Assembly: GCF_014649815.1 (NCBI RefSeq)
Contig: NZ_BMTT01000006.1
Coordinates: 124,001-188,000, forward strand
Length of the DNA stretch: 64,000 bases
Source of the DNA: Streptomyces mutabilis
GTDB lineage: Bacteria > Actinomycetota > Actinomycetes > Streptomycetales > Streptomycetaceae
Direction: 5' to 3'
Part shown: positions 61,374 through 64,000 of the stretch, in pieces
How positions within the stretch are numbered: the stretch's first letter is position 1
Layout: each line of letters opens with the position of its first letter
Notes under the pieces: model-generated
Seen by the model: only the letters and a program-made list of their open reading frames with translations
The model's database searches: none
Told to the model about the DNA's origin: nothing
Made by a program: the position numbers and the translations under genes

Positions 61374-62588
61374 TCAGGCCCGCTCCGCCACCACCGCCGG
61401 ATCGTCCAGGACGGCTCGCACCACCGAGTGGGCGGCACCCAGCAGCGGCCCCCGCGAGCCGAGCTCCGACACGGAGACCGGGCAGGCCGGGCCGGCCGTG
61501 CGACGGGTCAGTTCGTCCCGCAGCGACGGCAGCAGCCAGGGGGCGAGCCCGGCCAGGGCTCCGCCCAGCACCACGCTCTCGGGATCCAGCAGGTTGACCG
61601 CGCCGGTCAGCGCGATGCCGAGTGCCGTGCCCGCCTCGCGCAGGGCACGACGTACGGCCTCGTCCCCCTCCGCCGCACGTCCCGCTAGCATTCCCACACG
61701 ATCCTCGCCCGGCTCCAGGCCGGCCGCGCGCAGGACCGCCTTCTCACCGGCGTACTGCTCCAGACACCCCCGTCCGCCGCAGGCGCACGCCGGTCCGTCG
61801 GGCCGGACGGGCACGTGCCCCAGCTCGCCGGCGAAGCCGCGGGTGCCGCGCAGCAGCCGCCCGTCGACGACGACGGCGGCACCGATGCCGATCTCGGCCG
61901 AGACGTGCAGGAAGTCCCGCGGGGTGCCGTCACCCAGCCAGAGTTCGGCGAGCGCGCCGAAGTTGGCCTCGTTGTCCACGGTCAGCGGCAGGTGCTCCGG
62001 CAGCAGCCTGCCCAGGTCCGTGTCGTGCCAGTCCAGGTTCGGGGCGTGTACGACGGTGCGGGCGTCCCGGGCGACGAGACCGGGCACGGCCATCGCGAGC
62101 CCGGCCGGCCACAGTCCCTCGGCCTCGGCCTCGGACAAGACCTGCCGCACCAGGTCGTTGAGCTGTCCGATCACCGGTTCCGGTGAGCGGCCCCGATTGC
62201 TGCCGTGGCGCACCACACGCGACCGCAGCCGGCCACGCAGGTCCACCGCGCAGACGGCGAGGTGGTCCACGCCGACCTCCGCCCCGATGCCGGCCGGACC
62301 CTTCCCGCTGATGGCGAGCGCCGACCCGGGCCGCCCGACCCGGCCGGGGCGCTCGGGGCCCAGTTCCTCCAGCAGGCCGGTGCGGATGAGTTCGTCCACG
62401 AGGGTCGACACAGCCGCACGGGTGAGCCCGATCCGGGAGGCCACGGCGGCCCGCGACAGCGGGCCCTCCGCGCTGACGGTGTGCATCACCCGGGCGAGGT
62501 TGCGCCGGCGCATGCCCTGCTGGGTGTCCGGCAGTGCGCGCCCGGGACGCGCCGGGTGGCCGTGGGCTTCGTGCGGCGGTGCGGTCAT
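61374..62588 (-). CDS. ROK-family transcriptional repressor (XylR-type)
   Basis: A 404-aa repressor with HTH SRAAVASRIGLTRAAVSTLV, then a ROK sugar-binding fold: LTVDNEANFGALAELWLGDG, the zinc site GHVPVRPDG and CACGGRGCLEQYAG, VNLLDPESVVLGGALAGLAP. It lies next to xylulokinase, on the same strand and downstream of it. By the usual arrangement it represses xylose genes (xylA/xylB) until xylose or a derivative binds. Sugar specificity is inferred from the neighbour. Confidence 0.88.
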   Translation of the reverse strand: MTAPPHEAHGHPARPGRALPDTQQGMRRRNLARVMHTVSAEGPLSRAAVASRIGLTRAAVSTLVDELIRTGLLEELGPERPGRVGRPGSALAISGKGPAGIGAEVGVDHLAVCAVDLRGRLRSRVVRHGSNRGRSPEPVIGQLNDLVRQVLSEAEAEGLWPAGLAMAVPGLVARDARTVVHAPNLDWHDTDLGRLLPEHLPLTVDNEANFGALAELWLGDGTPRDFLHVSAEIGIGAAVVVDGRLLRGTRGFAGELGHVPVRPDGPACACGGRGCLEQYAGEKAVLRAAGLEPGEDRVGMLAGRAAEGDEAVRRALREAGTALGIALTGAVNLLDPESVVLGGALAGLAPWLLPSLRDELTRRTAGPACPVSVSELGSRGPLLGAAHSVVRAVLDDPAVVAERA

Positions 62589-62859
62589 GCTTCCGTCAGT
62601 CCTTGGTCGGTCTCTCGGTTGCCGGTTCGGTCACACGCCCGCCGACGCCGGGCCGGCGAGGAGCGCGGTGGTCTCCGGCCGGCCGTCGGTGCCCGAAGGC
62701 GCCCCCGCGCGCACGTCCTCGGACGCCGACCATGGGCGATGTCGGCGGCACCCTGCTCGGGGATGCCCTCCGACGGTCGCCGGCCGCCGAGCCTCCCGGC
62801 GACATCCGGGCAGGAACGGCGCCCGACGGCGTCTGTCGGCGGGATCGCCCGGTACGTCC
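62589..62859. other. 271-bp gap between xylB and the ROK gene
   Basis: No convincing gene or known repeat. It contains GC-rich short inverted repeats and the minus-strand promoter region of the ROK gene. Confidence 0.4.
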
Positions 62860-64000
62860 TCAGCTGGAGCCCGCGCTCCGTTCCAGCAGGGGTGCCGCGT
62901 CGGAGAGTACCCCGGAGATCCTGGTCAGCGTCGCCTCGTCCCGTTCCACGGCGTCCAGCACCGGCCCGGCGGACGTCTTCCAACGGCGGGCGACCGCCGC
63001 CGCGTCCTCGTCGGTCAGCAGGCCTGCCGCCTGTGCGGCGGCGCCGAGCGCGACTAGTTCCCTGGCCTCGGGAATCTGCACCGGTCGCCCCGACAGCCGC
63101 CGTACGGTCTGCTGCCAGGCGGTCCCGCGCGCACCGCCGCCGATCAGCAGCAGCGGCGCGGTCGGGTCGGCGTCGGCGTCCAGGACCAGTTCGAGCGCAC
63201 CGAGCAGCGAGTGGACGGCACCGTCGTAGGCGGCCTGGAGCAGCTGGCCGGCCGTCGTGTCGTGGCGCAACCCGTGCAGGAGGCCGGAGGAGTGCGGCAG
63301 GTTCGGTGTGCGCTCGCCGTCCAGGTAGGGGAGGAGCGTGACATCCGTTCCGGGCTCGACGGCCTCCCGGTCCAGGCCCAGGAGGGCCGCGACGCGGTCG
63401 ACGGCGAGCGTGCAGTTGAGGGTGCAGGCCAGTGGCAGCCAGTCTCCGCGCGCGTCGGCGAATCCGGCCACGGTGCCCGTCGGGTCGGCGGGCCTGTGCT
63501 GCGACACGGCGTAGACGGTGCCCGAGGTGCCCAGGCTCATCACCGGCACGCCCGGACGCAGCCCGAGGCCCAGGGCGGCGGCAGCGTTGTCGCCGGTGCC
63601 TGCGGCGACGAGGGTGCCCTTGGAAAACGGCAGGCCCTGGCCGTCGCGCACAGTCCCGGCCACCTCGCCGGGCCGGACCAAACGGGGCAGCAACGTCGGA
63701 TCGAGCCCCACGCGCGCGAGGATCTCCTCGTCGTAGGCCTCCGTGCCGGCCGCCCACCAACCGGTGCCGGACGCGTCACCGCGGTCCGTGGTCCCCTCGC
63801 CGGTGAGCCGTTCGGTGAGGTAGTCGTGGGGGAGCCGTACGGCCTTCGCCGCGCGGGCCGCCTCCGGTTCGTGCTCGGTCAGCCAGGCCCACTTGGTGAC
63901 CGTGAACGAGACACCGGGCACGCTGCCCGTGCGCTCCGCCCAGCTCTTGGGGCCGCCCAGCTCCTCGATCAGACGGCGGGCCTGGGGGGCCGAGCGCACG
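62860..64000 (-). CDS. xylB: Xylulokinase (N-terminal part beyond the window)
   Basis: FGGY-family kinase phosphorylating D-xylulose with ATP. 380 residues are visible and the start lies past base 64000. Features: VPGVSFTVTKWAWLTEHEPE, DYLTERLTGEGTTDRGDASG, the ATPase region GTGDNAAAALGLGLRPG with catalytic Asp, MSLGTSGTVYAVSQHRPADP, LLPYLDGERTPNLPHSSGLL and LLIGGGARGTAWQQTVR. Followed 271 bp later by the ROK repressor; xylA is expected on the far side. Confidence 0.93.
   Translation of the reverse strand, partial: VRSAPQARRLIEELGGPKSWAERTGSVPGVSFTVTKWAWLTEHEPEAARAAKAVRLPHDYLTERLTGEGTTDRGDASGTGWWAAGTEAYDEEILARVGLDPTLLPRLVRPGEVAGTVRDGQGLPFSKGTLVAAGTGDNAAAALGLGLRPGVPVMSLGTSGTVYAVSQHRPADPTGTVAGFADARGDWLPLACTLNCTLAVDRVAALLGLDREAVEPGTDVTLLPYLDGERTPNLPHSSGLLHGLRHDTTAGQLLQAAYDGAVHSLLGALELVLDADADPTAPLLLIGGGARGTAWQQTVRRLSGRPVQIPEARELVALGAAAQAAGLLTDEDAAAVARRWKTSAGPVLDAVERDEATLTRISGVLSDAAPLLERSAGSS

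Noticed and set aside
62534-63341. Plus-strand frames across the xylB-ROK gap
   Set aside because: They are antisense to xylB and the ROK gene for most of their length and show no family features.

Overview
The window is a stretch of Streptomyces-type chromosome. It has very high G+C with GC-rich third codon positions, many GTG/TTG starts and 4-bp ATGA/GTGA gene overlaps, and its gene families are typical of the genus: Tap peptidase, MurT/GatD, CebR-type cellulase control, DUF779, Tat-exported enzymes. From memory (unverified), the order of the conserved genes resembles the S. coelicolor core region running from the urease/tap genes to xylB. No tRNA, rRNA, CRISPR array or replication origin was seen.

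Layout. 1-3334: 3' part of a urease operon (ureC fragment, ureF, ureG, ureD). 3462-5075: secreted tripeptidyl aminopeptidase (tap). 5130-15580: an NAD-dependent epimerase gene broken into two pieces, with about 9.8 kb of accessory DNA between them. That island holds scrambled gene fragments, a decayed RiPP cluster resembling class V lanthipeptide/thioamitide loci (F420-type oxidoreductase fragment, flavoprotein decarboxylase, APH-like phosphotransferase, an M16 peptidase fused in frame to half an ABC ATPase, an ABC-2 permease), a GPP34 protein, a glycosyltransferase and an IS3 remnant. No precursor peptide or HopA1-type lyase was found, so the pathway is probably dead. 15656-21333: acyltransferase, MHS-type transporter, RpiB-like isomerase, and an arginine/ornithine unit (ornithine aminotransferase plus DDAH) under an Lrp/AsnC regulator. 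21411-25493: LytTR response regulator, small membrane protein, SSS symporter and LytS-like kinase in one operon. 25521-28097: small membrane protein, a frameshifted pseudokinase/septum-formation-like gene and a CtaG-like protein. 28272-32225: phosphofructokinase, GatD-MurT (peptidoglycan amidation) and peptide deformylase.

32408-45108 is rich in acyl-CoA metabolism: a TetR regulator divergent from an acyl-CoA dehydrogenase, then further on a quinone oxidoreductase and a pair of acyl-CoA dehydrogenases that probably form a heteromer. Between them lie a TenA-like protein, a secreted ricin-lectin protein, a succinate-semialdehyde dehydrogenase, a NUDIX hydrolase overlapping an ATP-dependent DNA ligase, and a flavin reductase divergent from an XRE-cupin regulator. 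45314-49710 carries a Tat-exported phosphodiesterase-like enzyme, a DUF779 protein, a MarR regulator with a DHA2 efflux pump, and a luciferase-family protein. 49843-53495 is a cellulose-utilisation block: LPMO-CBM2, GH12 cellulase-CBM2 and a CebR-like LacI repressor with three CebR-type boxes. 53658-56658 includes an unusual MerR/beta-clamp fusion. 56746-60258 holds an SDR fragment, an aldehyde dehydrogenase and its probable GAF-type activator. 60376 to the end holds a Tat-exported amidase, a ROK repressor and a partial xylulokinase.

The window is therefore mainly housekeeping and catabolic core, with one clear accessory scar at about 5.6-15.4 kb. The most unusual items are the split epimerase gene, the in-frame M16-ABC chimera inside the decayed RiPP cluster, and the MerR/clamp fusion.
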